This document shows positions 14,702-23,123 of a DNA stretch of 64,000 nt, piece after piece; within the stretch, counting starts at the first letter, position 1; each line of letters opens with the position of its first letter. Origin of the DNA: JAWMQL01 sp033283165 (lineage in GTDB: Bacteria; Pseudomonadota; Gammaproteobacteria; Pseudomonadales; Halieaceae); NCBI GenBank assembly GCA_033283165.1, contig JAWMQL010000006.1, forward strand, positions 1 to 64,000, written 5' to 3'. Below the pieces are notes generated by a model. It made no database searches, was not told the origin of the DNA, and worked only from the letters and a program-made list of their open reading frames with translations. The translations under genes and the position numbers were made by a program.

Positions 14702-17206
14702 ATGGAGCATACCAGCAACGTCATTGACCTGGTCAGTGCCGTGGTCACTCTGCTACTGGTCGCGGCCACGGTGCTGGCACTGTGCAAACGCCTGCGTCTC
14801 CCTTTCACCGTGGTACTCGTCGTGGTGGGCATCGGTCTGGCGGAGTGGGCCAAGCACGGGCAGGGTTTGCTGGCACCACTGATCGAGTTTCATATATCGC
14901 CGGACGTTATCCTGTTCGTCTTCCTGCCGACCCTGATTTTTGAGTCTTCCCTGCACCTCGATGCGCGCGAACTGCGGCGCAACCTGATGCCGGTCCTGAC
15001 CCTGGCGATACCCGGATTGCTGATCTCCACCGGGATTATCGGCCTTATTGTCTCCACGTTTACCCCCATCGACTTCACCGCGGCGCTGGTGCTCGGGGCG
15101 ATTCTCAGCGCCACCGACCCGGTCGCGGTGATCTCCCTGTTCAAACAGTTGGGGGCGCCCCGGCGTCTGACCATACTGGTGGAGGGAGAGAGCCTGTTCA
15201 ACGACGCGACCGCGATCGTGGCCTCTCAGATACTGCTGGCGATCGCTGTCGCAGGTTATGTCTCGACGCAGACCATTATCAGCGGGGTGGGCGATTTCTT
15301 TTTCGTATTCTTCGGTGGCGCCCTGGTGGGCTGGGGGCTGGCCGTTGCCACCGGTTTCCTGCTGGGCCGTGTCGAGAACGATCCGCTGATTGAGATTTCA
15401 CTCACCACGATACTGGCATATTTCTCATTCCTGATCGCCGAGCACGCGCTGCATGTCAGCGGCGTCATGGCGACGGTGGCAGCAGCGCTGACCATAGGCG
15501 GGTGGGGGCGTTCGAAAATTTCTCACTCGGTCCATGACTACCTGGAAAACTTCTGGGAGTACCTCGCTTATGCCGCCAATGCGCTGATCTTCCTGCTCGT
15601 GGGATTGCAGATCGACCTGGTGCAGGTGGCCTCGTCCTGGCCCCTGCTGATCTGGGTCATATTGGCGATGCTGCTGGCGCGGGCCCTGGTGGTGTTCTCA
15701 CTGGTGCCCCTGGTAGGCTTTTTCCCCGGGTCGGAGCCGATCGACCGCAAATACCAGACGATCATGTACTGGGGAGGATTGCGCGGTGCCATCGCCCTGG
15801 CCCTGGCCCTCAGCCTGGGAGATTTCCGCCACGCCGACACCTTTGTGGTACTGGTCACCGGCGCAGTGCTGTTCACCCTGATACTCCCGGGGCTGACGAT
15901 TGAAACCCTGATTCGAAAACTGGGTCTGGACCAGCCGCCCCTGGCGGACCGCATGGCGACGAGTGAAGCCCGGGTGACGGCGCGCAAACACGCCCTCGAG
16001 AAAATCCCCCAACTGCAGGACGAGGCAATTTTCCCGCCGCAATCCGCCAGCCTGATGAAGAAGGAATACGATAAGTACCTGTTTTCGGCAGAGGCCGACT
16101 TCCAGAAGTACTGGAAACAGGAACTGGACGACGAGCAGGAATACAACCTGCTGCAGCTCAAGTGCTTTTCGGTTCAGAAGGCCTTCTACCACGAGATGTA
16201 CGGACGCGGACACCTGTCGGAGAAGACCTACCGTAACCTGGTCTACGCCCTGAATGTAGAGGCGGACAGCCTGCGCTATTACGGCCACCTGCCAGCCGTG
16301 CCGCCGAGATCCCAATGGGCGCGCTGGGTGCGACTGCACTGGATGCGCTTTATCCAGAAGATGGGGCTGTTTGATGACTTTGCGGAGTCCATCCGCGCCC
16401 ATTCGACCGCCCAGGACTACGAGTATGCCTGGGCCGGTTACCAGGGTTGCATGCGCGTGCTGTCCGGCATCGACGAACTGTCGAAGCACAGCCATACCCG
16501 CGAGGCGGTGGTGGATCAGCTGCGCAAGTGCTTTATCCGCTGGGCGACAGGGGCGAGGAAGAAACTGGATACTGTCGCGGAACAGTTCCCGGAGTTCTAC
16601 GACGCCTGCCAGCAGCGCCACGCCCGGCGCATGATGTTGCATGCCCAGCGGGATTTCATCAACAGCCAGCGCCGCAGCGGTGATATTCCCAACACGGTGG
16701 CTTCCGGGCTGATCGCGGAACTGGACGAGGAGCTGCGCGGCCTGCGCGGTTATGACACGGTCAACCTGCGGATCGATCCCACCGAATTGCTGCGCAAGGT
16801 GCCCGTGTTCCATGACCTGCCGGAGTCGCGGGTGCCAGACGTGTTGGGCTGCCTGAAACAGCGCACGGTCCCGGCGCGCCAGGATCTTATCCAGCAGGGG
16901 CGGCGGGACAACTCGCTGTACCTGATAGCCCGGGGTGAGGTGAGCGTACTGAAGAGCGAAGGCGGTCACGAGGTGGAAATCAACCGCCTGGGACCCGGCG
17001 ACTTCGTCGGCGAGGTGGGCTTCGTCAAGGGCGAGCCGCACAGCGCGACCTGCCGTGCCATCACACCCTGTGCCTTTTATGAGGTCAAGCGCAAAAACCT
17101 GAAAATGCTGGGAGGGGCCTGCCCGGCGCTGCTGGCCGCCCTGGAGAAGGCGCTGGAAGATCGGGACGTGGATGTCTGCATCCTGAAACCCGACGGGAGT
17201 GTATGA
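14702..17206 (+). CDS. CPA1 Na+/H+ antiporter with C-terminal cyclic-nucleotide-binding domain
   Basis: An 834-residue exchanger. The first about 410 residues carry 12-13 membrane helices with family motifs FLPTLIFESSLHLDARELRR, ATDPVAVISLFKQLG, EGESLFNDATAIV and YWGGLRGAIALALALSL. A long soluble helical region follows. Residues about 698-820 form a cNMP-binding fold (PVFHDLPESRVPDVL, SLYLIARGEVSVL, LGPGDFVGEVGFV, HSATCRAITPCAFYEV). The architecture resembles plant SOS1 and sperm NHE-type exchangers. The GEVGFV segment departs from the canonical GE-x-ALL phosphate-binding cassette, so ligand binding is uncertain. A GGGGG-containing site precedes ATG 14702. Expected role: regulated Na+ export or pH control. 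Confidence 0.9.
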   Translation: MEHTSNVIDLVSAVVTLLLVAATVLALCKRLRLPFTVVLVVVGIGLAEWAKHGQGLLAPLIEFHISPDVILFVFLPTLIFESSLHLDARELRRNLMPVLTLAIPGLLISTGIIGLIVSTFTPIDFTAALVLGAILSATDPVAVISLFKQLGAPRRLTILVEGESLFNDATAIVASQILLAIAVAGYVSTQTIISGVGDFFFVFFGGALVGWGLAVATGFLLGRVENDPLIEISLTTILAYFSFLIAEHALHVSGVMATVAAALTIGGWGRSKISHSVHDYLENFWEYLAYAANALIFLLVGLQIDLVQVASSWPLLIWVILAMLLARALVVFSLVPLVGFFPGSEPIDRKYQTIMYWGGLRGAIALALALSLGDFRHADTFVVLVTGAVLFTLILPGLTIETLIRKLGLDQPPLADRMATSEARVTARKHALEKIPQLQDEAIFPPQSASLMKKEYDKYLFSAEADFQKYWKQELDDEQEYNLLQLKCFSVQKAFYHEMYGRGHLSEKTYRNLVYALNVEADSLRYYGHLPAVPPRSQWARWVRLHWMRFIQKMGLFDDFAESIRAHSTAQDYEYAWAGYQGCMRVLSGIDELSKHSHTREAVVDQLRKCFIRWATGARKKLDTVAEQFPEFYDACQQRHARRMMLHAQRDFINSQRRSGDIPNTVASGLIAELDEELRGLRGYDTVNLRIDPTELLRKVPVFHDLPESRVPDVLGCLKQRTVPARQDLIQQGRRDNSLYLIARGEVSVLKSEGGHEVEINRLGPGDFVGEVGFVKGEPHSATCRAITPCAFYEVKRKNLKMLGGACPALLAALEKALEDRDVDVCILKPDGSV

Positions 17207-17283
17207 GACAACTGATGTCTCTGGTTGATTTCTGTCGATCAAGCGCCGACAGTTAAGCGAATATTGATTGACTTCGTGTATTT

Positions 17284-20200
17284 GTGGCCGGATTTAAAGT
17301 TCCTTACAAAGCCACTGGCCTGGCCGAAGCTGCCCTGGCCCGGATTGGTCGGACGGAAGACGTAAAGTGGTCTCCGGATGGCCGCAGGATCGCCATCGCC
17401 GGTTTCCAACGCAATGCCATCTTGCTGCTCGATGTGGACCTTTCGCGCAGGGGCGGCCGCACGATGGTGCACTTGAGCGGCGCACAGGAGTTAACGTCAC
17501 CAGCCCTGTCCCGCCCCCACGGGCTGTCCTTTATCAGTGATCAGCTGCTGCTGGTGGCCAACCGCGAAGCGAGTGCGCCGTTACTTCACCTGCCCCCCGA
17601 GGGCGGCACGGCCCCGTCGGACGTCCCGGCACAGGAACCGATCCCCGGGAAAATGTGGCTGCACTCCCCCGGTTCGGTATGCAATTACCGCGATCAGCGG
17701 GGCAATTACCAGGTGCTGATCTGCAACAATTACGCGAACTATATTACCCGCCACGAGCTGGAAATATCGGACACAGTCAGGGTACGGCACAATGAACTGC
17801 TGCTGGCGCGCGATCTGGGCTTGCCCGACGGCATTGCGGTAAGCCCCGATGCGCGGTGGATTGCGGTCAGCAACCACGATGAACAGACTCTTCGAATCTA
17901 TTCGAACGACGCGAAACTGAATCGTTTTTCCGCGCCGGATGCCCTGCTGCATGGCACTGCGTACCCACACGGACTGGTATTCAGCCGCGATGGTCGACAC
18001 CTTCTGGTTGCCGACGCCGGCGCGCCGTTTTTGCGCATATACAGCCGGAACGGGCGCCACTGGCAGGGCGAACAGAAACCTCTCCTGTCCTTGCGCCTGC
18101 TGGATGACTCGACCTTCCTCGAGGGTCACCACAACCCCATGGAGGGAGGAGTCAAGGGCGTCGACCTGCAACCGGAAAGCCAGTTACTGGTCACCTCGGC
18201 GGAACAACAACCCCTGGCATTCTTTGACCTGGAGACGGTGATGAGCCGGCTTGCTGTCCACCAGGGCCGTACGTCACCGACGCTCAGCCGGGGAAGTCGC
18301 TGTCCCTGCGGCAGCAAGAAGGCGTTCGGCAAGTGCTGCGGCAGCCAGGCTGCCACGCGGCTGCCCGGGGACCCGGGCGGTGGTGAAAAACCTTTGCGCA
18401 AGGCCGTCGAGATGGTGCAGGCCGAGAAGTACGAGCGCGCCGGGGTGCTTGCACGGCGGGAATTGGAGCGACATCCCGGAGACGTCAAGGCGCAGCAACT
18501 GCTGGGTTTTGTGCTGTACAAACAACAGCAGTACCGCGAGGCGATGGCGCTATTGCGCCAGGCAGGTAGCGCCAGCGGTTGGCGCGATCTGTCCCTCCGT
18601 CACCACTACGCCCTGGCGTTGGGCGCTCGCCTGTACGGCGCCAGTACAACGGCCGCGGCCAGGCTGCGCATCGACTATCGCCGGGCTGTGCAGAACGCCG
18701 CGCAGCGCGGACACTACCGGCCCCTTGTCAGCGTGGTTGTCGCATGTACACAGGGGCTCGACGCTATCGAAACCGGTCTGCGCTCGGTCTCGGAGCAGAC
18801 CTACCCAAAGCTGGAAGTGGTGCTGGTTTACCACGGCGAATCGGACCAGCTGCCCGAGGGACTCACGGAATTGCTGACCGCCATGCCCTTTCCCTGTCGC
18901 TGCGAGCAAAGGCCTGCCCTGTCGCTTGCCGCGGCGCTCAATGAAGCGGTCCGCCTCGCCCGGGGTGACTACGTCAATCCCCTGGCGCCCGGAGATTGCT
19001 TTGGACCGGATCGCATTGCCACACTGGTAGAATCCGTCGCCCAACGGGGTGGCCGCTGGGGGTTTACTGACTGCGCATTGGTTGATGACCGGAACGAACT
19101 GTTGCACCCTGGCGAGCACCAGGCGGTCGCTTTTCTGAACCAGGCAGTTCGGGACAATGGTACTGCCGCGACCGTCGGGGACTGCTTCCTGGGCATGGCC
19201 AATCCTGCTGTCTGCCTCGGCAACCTGTTTTTCGAGCGCAGCTTGCACCGTGAGTTGGACGGGTTCTGCGACCGGGCTTTCCACCTGGATTGGGACTTTT
19301 GCCTGCGGGCACTGTGGCTCGCTGAACCGCGTCGATTGCCCGCGCAGCTGTACCGGCACCAGCTGCTGCCGCGGGTAGCCGCCGGAGAATTTACCGAACG
19401 CGGCCAGCGTGAAGTACAGCGCCTGTTTGCGACTTTCTGCGAACGGGCCGAGCGGGAGACCCCGGTCAATCCCTTCGCGCCGAGCAGGGCGACGCGGGGT
19501 GCGGCCTATCTGGTCTACGCGCTCAGCGCCGGTCATTCACGCCTGCCACCCGCCGTGCTCACGCGCATGGAGGACGAGCTGAACCATCACCCGACGCCTT
19601 TGGCCCGGCCCGCCGATTTACCAGGGCAAGGCCTGAACCTGGTTGGTTACTTCCGCGGTGACCTGGCCCTCGGGGAAAACGTGCGTGGCATGGCCCGGTG
19701 GTGCCCCGCCAACGATATTCCGGTGCGCCTGCACGATGCCGGCGTGAACCTGGGCGCTCGGCAATCCGTGTGCACCTTTGAACATCTTATGTCGGATGAC
19801 CTCGCTTTCCGAAACACACTGGTATACGTAAACCCGGACCAGCTGGAGGGCGTACTGCAGGGACTACAGGACCAGGACGCCCTGGCCGGGCGCCGTATCA
19901 TCGGTCTCTGGCACTGGGAAATCGACCAGTACCCGAGGGCCTGGCGGCCGGCTTTGGAGCGGGTCGATGAAATCTGGACTACCAGTACTTTTGTACAGCA
20001 ACTCATTGCCCGGGACTGCGACAAACCGGTTATAAAAATACCGCATGCTATCAATGCAGTGTTATCACGGCGATACCGGCGGCAGGAGTTCGGCCTGGCC
20101 GATAATCGCTTCCTGTTCCTGTTCAGTTTCGATTTCAGTTCCTACACCAGCCGCAAGAACCCTGCCGCCGTGATAGACGCTTTCAAAAGCGCATTCCCCG

Positions 20201-20733
20201 GCATGGCATCGGGCGTGGGGCTGGTAATCAAAAGCGTCAACGGCGACCAGTTCCGGGAGCAACTGGAACCCTTGCTGGACCTTGTCCGTGGAGATTCCCG
20301 GATCACGCTTCTGGATTGCAAGCTCTCACGGGAAGACATGACCGGCCTGCAGAGCGTATGTGACTGCTTTGTGTCGCTGCACCGCGCCGAGGGACTGGGC
20401 CTGGGCCTGGCCGAGAGCATGGCGCTGGGCAAACCGGTGATCGCGACCGGCTACTCCGGCAACCTGGAATTCATGAACCCGGAAAACAGCTGCCTGGTCG
20501 ACCACAGCCTGATCCCCGTGAAGCCGGGTGAATACCCTCACTACGAGGGCGGCTGGATGTGGGCGGAGCCGGACCTGGAGGACGCGGCCCGGCACATGGT
20601 TCGCATGGTGCAGGACCCCGGCCATCGCGAACGGCTCGCGCAACGTGCCGCCCGCGACATGGCACAGCGTTACACCCCCGCAGTGATGTGCAATTCGATC
20701 AAGGCGCGCTTGCTGGAACTGGAGCAGTCGTGA
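17284..20733 (+). CDS. Five-part fusion: beta-propeller, SEC-C zinc motif, TPR, GT2-like and GT4 glycosyltransferase
   Basis: An 1149-residue protein of unusual architecture. Residues 1-325 contain repeated blade-like strands (VKWSPDGRRIAIAGF, GIAVSPDARWIAVSN, GLVFSRDGRHLLVAD) of a YVTN/WD-type propeller. Residues 338-355 are a SEC-C zinc motif (CPCGSKKAFGKCC). TPR-like helices span about 365-430. A GT2-type domain starts at about 480 (LVSVVVACTQGLDAIETGLR), but the DxD site is replaced by NPLAPGD. From about 783 to the end lies a GT4-type (GT-B) transferase with HRAEGLGLGLAESMALGKPV and ATGYSGNLEF. No signal peptide, so cytosolic. The GTG start at 17284 has no strong ribosome-binding site; the next Met (61) would cut into the propeller. 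Probable role: processive or protein-directed glycosylation; acceptor unknown. Confidence 0.82.
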   Translation: MAGFKVPYKATGLAEAALARIGRTEDVKWSPDGRRIAIAGFQRNAILLLDVDLSRRGGRTMVHLSGAQELTSPALSRPHGLSFISDQLLLVANREASAPLLHLPPEGGTAPSDVPAQEPIPGKMWLHSPGSVCNYRDQRGNYQVLICNNYANYITRHELEISDTVRVRHNELLLARDLGLPDGIAVSPDARWIAVSNHDEQTLRIYSNDAKLNRFSAPDALLHGTAYPHGLVFSRDGRHLLVADAGAPFLRIYSRNGRHWQGEQKPLLSLRLLDDSTFLEGHHNPMEGGVKGVDLQPESQLLVTSAEQQPLAFFDLETVMSRLAVHQGRTSPTLSRGSRCPCGSKKAFGKCCGSQAATRLPGDPGGGEKPLRKAVEMVQAEKYERAGVLARRELERHPGDVKAQQLLGFVLYKQQQYREAMALLRQAGSASGWRDLSLRHHYALALGARLYGASTTAAARLRIDYRRAVQNAAQRGHYRPLVSVVVACTQGLDAIETGLRSVSEQTYPKLEVVLVYHGESDQLPEGLTELLTAMPFPCRCEQRPALSLAAALNEAVRLARGDYVNPLAPGDCFGPDRIATLVESVAQRGGRWGFTDCALVDDRNELLHPGEHQAVAFLNQAVRDNGTAATVGDCFLGMANPAVCLGNLFFERSLHRELDGFCDRAFHLDWDFCLRALWLAEPRRLPAQLYRHQLLPRVAAGEFTERGQREVQRLFATFCERAERETPVNPFAPSRATRGAAYLVYALSAGHSRLPPAVLTRMEDELNHHPTPLARPADLPGQGLNLVGYFRGDLALGENVRGMARWCPANDIPVRLHDAGVNLGARQSVCTFEHLMSDDLAFRNTLVYVNPDQLEGVLQGLQDQDALAGRRIIGLWHWEIDQYPRAWRPALERVDEIWTTSTFVQQLIARDCDKPVIKIPHAINAVLSRRYRRQEFGLADNRFLFLFSFDFSSYTSRKNPAAVIDAFKSAFPGMASGVGLVIKSVNGDQFREQLEPLLDLVRGDSRITLLDCKLSREDMTGLQSVCDCFVSLHRAEGLGLGLAESMALGKPVIATGYSGNLEFMNPENSCLVDHSLIPVKPGEYPHYEGGWMWAEPDLEDAARHMVRMVQDPGHRERLAQRAARDMAQRYTPAVMCNSIKARLLELEQS

Positions 20734-20764
20734 ATAAATCGCCGACACAGCCAACGCCGGATTG

Positions 20765-21787
20765 CTACTCCAGGTAGCGCTCCCGCAGAAGGGCTATGCG
20801 GGCCTCATCCAGGTTCAGGGCCGCCTCGTAGAAGTGTTCCCGCGATTCGTAGCGCCGCCTGATTTCCTCGAAGCAGGCCCAGATATACTCTGGCCGCACC
20901 TCCAGCAGGGGCCGCAGGACCTCTTCAGATACCGGTTTACCGCCGCGATCGGTAAACGCGGAGGACAGCCGGGCGATTTCCTCTTCCAGCGGCAGGAACC
21001 GGTTGGTCATCAGGTAATCTTCCACGATCACCTCATCACTGACCCCCAGCACGTCCAGGATCAGGGCCGCACCGAAGCCGGTGCGGTCCTTGCCCGATGC
21101 ACAATGAATCAAAACCTGTTGATCTTCAGCCAGCAGCAGCTGGAACATTTCTGCGTAGCGCGGCATCTGGCTGACCACGTAATCGCGGTTGACGCGCTCC
21201 ATGAAGCCGGCGGCATCCTCCACAGCGATAATCCCGTTGTGCAGGTTTTCGAGAAAACTGCTCTGGCTGCCCGGCATCACCGGCAGACTGTGCAACAGCG
21301 GCGCACCCTCCTCTCCCAGCAGGGTCGGCTCCAGTTCCTGCTCGATAACCTGCCTGAAATCACAAATGAGGGTCAGCCCCAGGCGGCGGACATAACGCCG
21401 ATCCGGATCAGTAAGCCCCGACAGTTTGCTGGAGCGATACAGCCGTCCCCATTTCAGTCGACGCCCCTGCTCTCCTTCATATCCGCCGAGGTCACGAAAA
21501 TTCGGCACCCCCTGTAGCGGCAGGCGTCGTTCGGCCAGAATCACCCCCTCGCCCCGCGCGGTTTCGAGATAAAAATAGTGCCTGACGTCCGGATCGGGGT
21601 TGCGGACCAGGGCGTGGCTCCCGGTTGAATACAACAAGGGGGCTTCCCGGGTATTGCTACCGTAGTAGGTGTCGGGTGAATCTGACATGTGCACGGCGAC
21701 GCGTTCGCCGGGGCCGGGCCCCCGCCAACGCACCAGGTAATCCTGGTCCTCATTCCGCTCGACACTGCAGCCCGTCAGATCAAACAT
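20765..21787 (-). CDS. Tyrosine/dual-specificity protein phosphatase family protein
   Basis: A 340-residue protein with the phosphatase loop HCASGKDRTG at about 227-236, the C-x5-R signature of the tyrosine phosphatase superfamily (Y_phosphatase3-like). NFRDLGGYEG and GRLYRSSKLSGLT are the usual upstream motifs of this bacterial family. About 110 residues precede the catalytic domain, including a strand-rich segment (DQDYLVRWRGPGPGERVAVH) of unknown role. The frame opens earlier (21832), but ATG 21787 follows the upstream stop by one base (TGACATG), consistent with coupling. It is paired with an APH-fold kinase-like gene, suggesting they act on a common small or phosphorylated substrate (inference). 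Confidence 0.88.
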   Translation of the reverse strand: MFDLTGCSVERNEDQDYLVRWRGPGPGERVAVHMSDSPDTYYGSNTREAPLLYSTGSHALVRNPDPDVRHYFYLETARGEGVILAERRLPLQGVPNFRDLGGYEGEQGRRLKWGRLYRSSKLSGLTDPDRRYVRRLGLTLICDFRQVIEQELEPTLLGEEGAPLLHSLPVMPGSQSSFLENLHNGIIAVEDAAGFMERVNRDYVVSQMPRYAEMFQLLLAEDQQVLIHCASGKDRTGFGAALILDVLGVSDEVIVEDYLMTNRFLPLEEEIARLSSAFTDRGGKPVSEEVLRPLLEVRPEYIWACFEEIRRRYESREHFYEAALNLDEARIALLRERYLE

Positions 21788-21788
21788 G

Positions 21789-22844
21789 TCACCCCGACTC
21801 CGATAGCCCGGCCGATGACGCCGATTTTTCACCCGGTCCCGCTGCGCCCAGCAACTGCGGCAGGTAATGCAGGATGCGCTGAATCACGGACAGCGCCACA
21901 TCGACCTGGTCTGCCCCTGTCCTCCGCTGGACCGCATCGTCGAGCCCGAGAGAACGGCCCACGTTGTACATAAGCCAGTTCAGCCAGTCACCCAGCACAC
22001 AGTGGAAGGCCAGCGGCAACGCATCCGCCGGAATCTCCCCACCCGCACGCTCATAAGTCGCCAGCATGCGGCGAAACAGATCCGGGTTGAAACGACCGGT
22101 TATGCCGCTCCAATCCAGCGCCTCCAGCACGATCTCGTGGGTGGGATTCAGGCGCCGGGCAGATTCCCAGTCAATCAGGCAGGCCCTCACATTCGCGTGC
22201 CACAGGACGTTTTTGTGGTCCAGGTCGCCGTGACTCACTACCTGGTGGCTGTGCAGTTGGCGTACCGCCGCCTCCTGCCGCAGCGCGATATCGTGAAGGG
22301 TCGGTCGCAATTCCTCCAGCACCCGCCGACACGGGGCCTCCTGTTCCCGCGCCAGATACAGGAGAAAATCGATATTTTCCCGCGCCTGCACCCGATCCGG
22401 CACCTCCCGCAGACCCGGCACCCGGATGTTCGCCCGATGCATACGAGCCAGGATCGCGGCTACCTGCTGGGCATGCTGGGGCTCTATTTCATCCCGGCCA
22501 CGAGCCCGGGCATCGGTCCAGGGGTAGACCAGGTAGGCGCAATCGCCGATCAGCTGCAGGTAACCTGCGCCCTTGCGCAGGGCGCCAATCACCTCGATCC
22601 CGTGACCAGAGAAGGCCTCGGCCACTGCCTCTGAGGCCTGATAGTGGGACAGGACCCGGGGGTCAGCGAGGTCGGTATCCGCCGCCAGCTGTTTGACCGC
22701 GAAACGATTGCCACCGGCGTCCACTCGCCACATCCAGTGATGCAGTCCTCCGAACACCCGCTGCGGTGCAGACTCCGGTCTACCCAGAGCCAGCTCAGAG
22801 CACAGCTCCTGCAGGTGGTCCGGGTTATCAACTAACAACTTCAT
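21789..22844 (-). CDS. APH/choline-kinase-fold phosphotransferase
   Basis: A 351-residue aminoglycoside phosphotransferase/homoserine kinase-type II-like protein. The catalytic loop SHGDLDHKNVL is intact, followed by CLIDWESA supplying the Mg-binding Asp. N-terminally, RFAVKQL supplies the ATP-binding Lys. ATG 22844 follows GAGGAG by 8 bases and is preferred over an earlier ATG at 22889. It lies immediately upstream of the phosphatase gene in one transcript. Substrates of such stand-alone homologues include amino sugars, homoserine, choline and macrolides, and cannot be predicted; drug resistance should not be assumed. Confidence 0.85.
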   Translation of the reverse strand: MKLLVDNPDHLQELCSELALGRPESAPQRVFGGLHHWMWRVDAGGNRFAVKQLAADTDLADPRVLSHYQASEAVAEAFSGHGIEVIGALRKGAGYLQLIGDCAYLVYPWTDARARGRDEIEPQHAQQVAAILARMHRANIRVPGLREVPDRVQARENIDFLLYLAREQEAPCRRVLEELRPTLHDIALRQEAAVRQLHSHQVVSHGDLDHKNVLWHANVRACLIDWESARRLNPTHEIVLEALDWSGITGRFNPDLFRRMLATYERAGGEIPADALPLAFHCVLGDWLNWLMYNVGRSLGLDDAVQRRTGADQVDVALSVIQRILHYLPQLLGAAGPGEKSASSAGLSESG

Positions 22845-22995
22845 GGCCGCAACTCCTCGTCGCGGTGATTTCGCAAAGGGCTGTAACACACCCTATTTGT
22901 TTATCTTAATCTATCCCGATGTCGGCTCAGTGATCTGGGTCATTGATTCCACGGGCGCCGGCGGCAGCCGGGACTATGGGAAGCCCACGCGCGAG

Positions 22996-23004
22996 TGCTA
23001 CAAT
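22996..23004 (+). promoter_or_regulatory. Extended -10 promoter element upstream of the MBOAT gene
   Basis: TGCTACAAT is an extended -10 element (TGn + TACAAT) about 120 bases before the MBOAT start, in the 279-bp divergent region. No good -35 hexamer lies 17 bases upstream, which extended -10 promoters can tolerate. Confidence 0.4.
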
Positions 23005-23123
23005 CCCGCCCATAACGCAAAACCAATCCGGCCCGATCGACCGGCCAGGACGGCCTCCGGAACGGCGCCACCCGGCAGCTCACCAGTGCCGATGACAGGG
23101 GCACCACGTCAGATTCACCCGCA

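Noticed and set aside
15698..17242. 514-codon open frame antisense to the cNMP antiporter
   Set aside because: No motif, biased composition, and it lies entirely opposite a well-supported antiporter.
20765..22844. Phosphatase/APH pair as an antibiotic resistance or toxin-antitoxin module
   Set aside because: Neither has resistance-specific features; the APH fold includes many metabolic kinases, and sizes do not match toxin-antitoxin systems.
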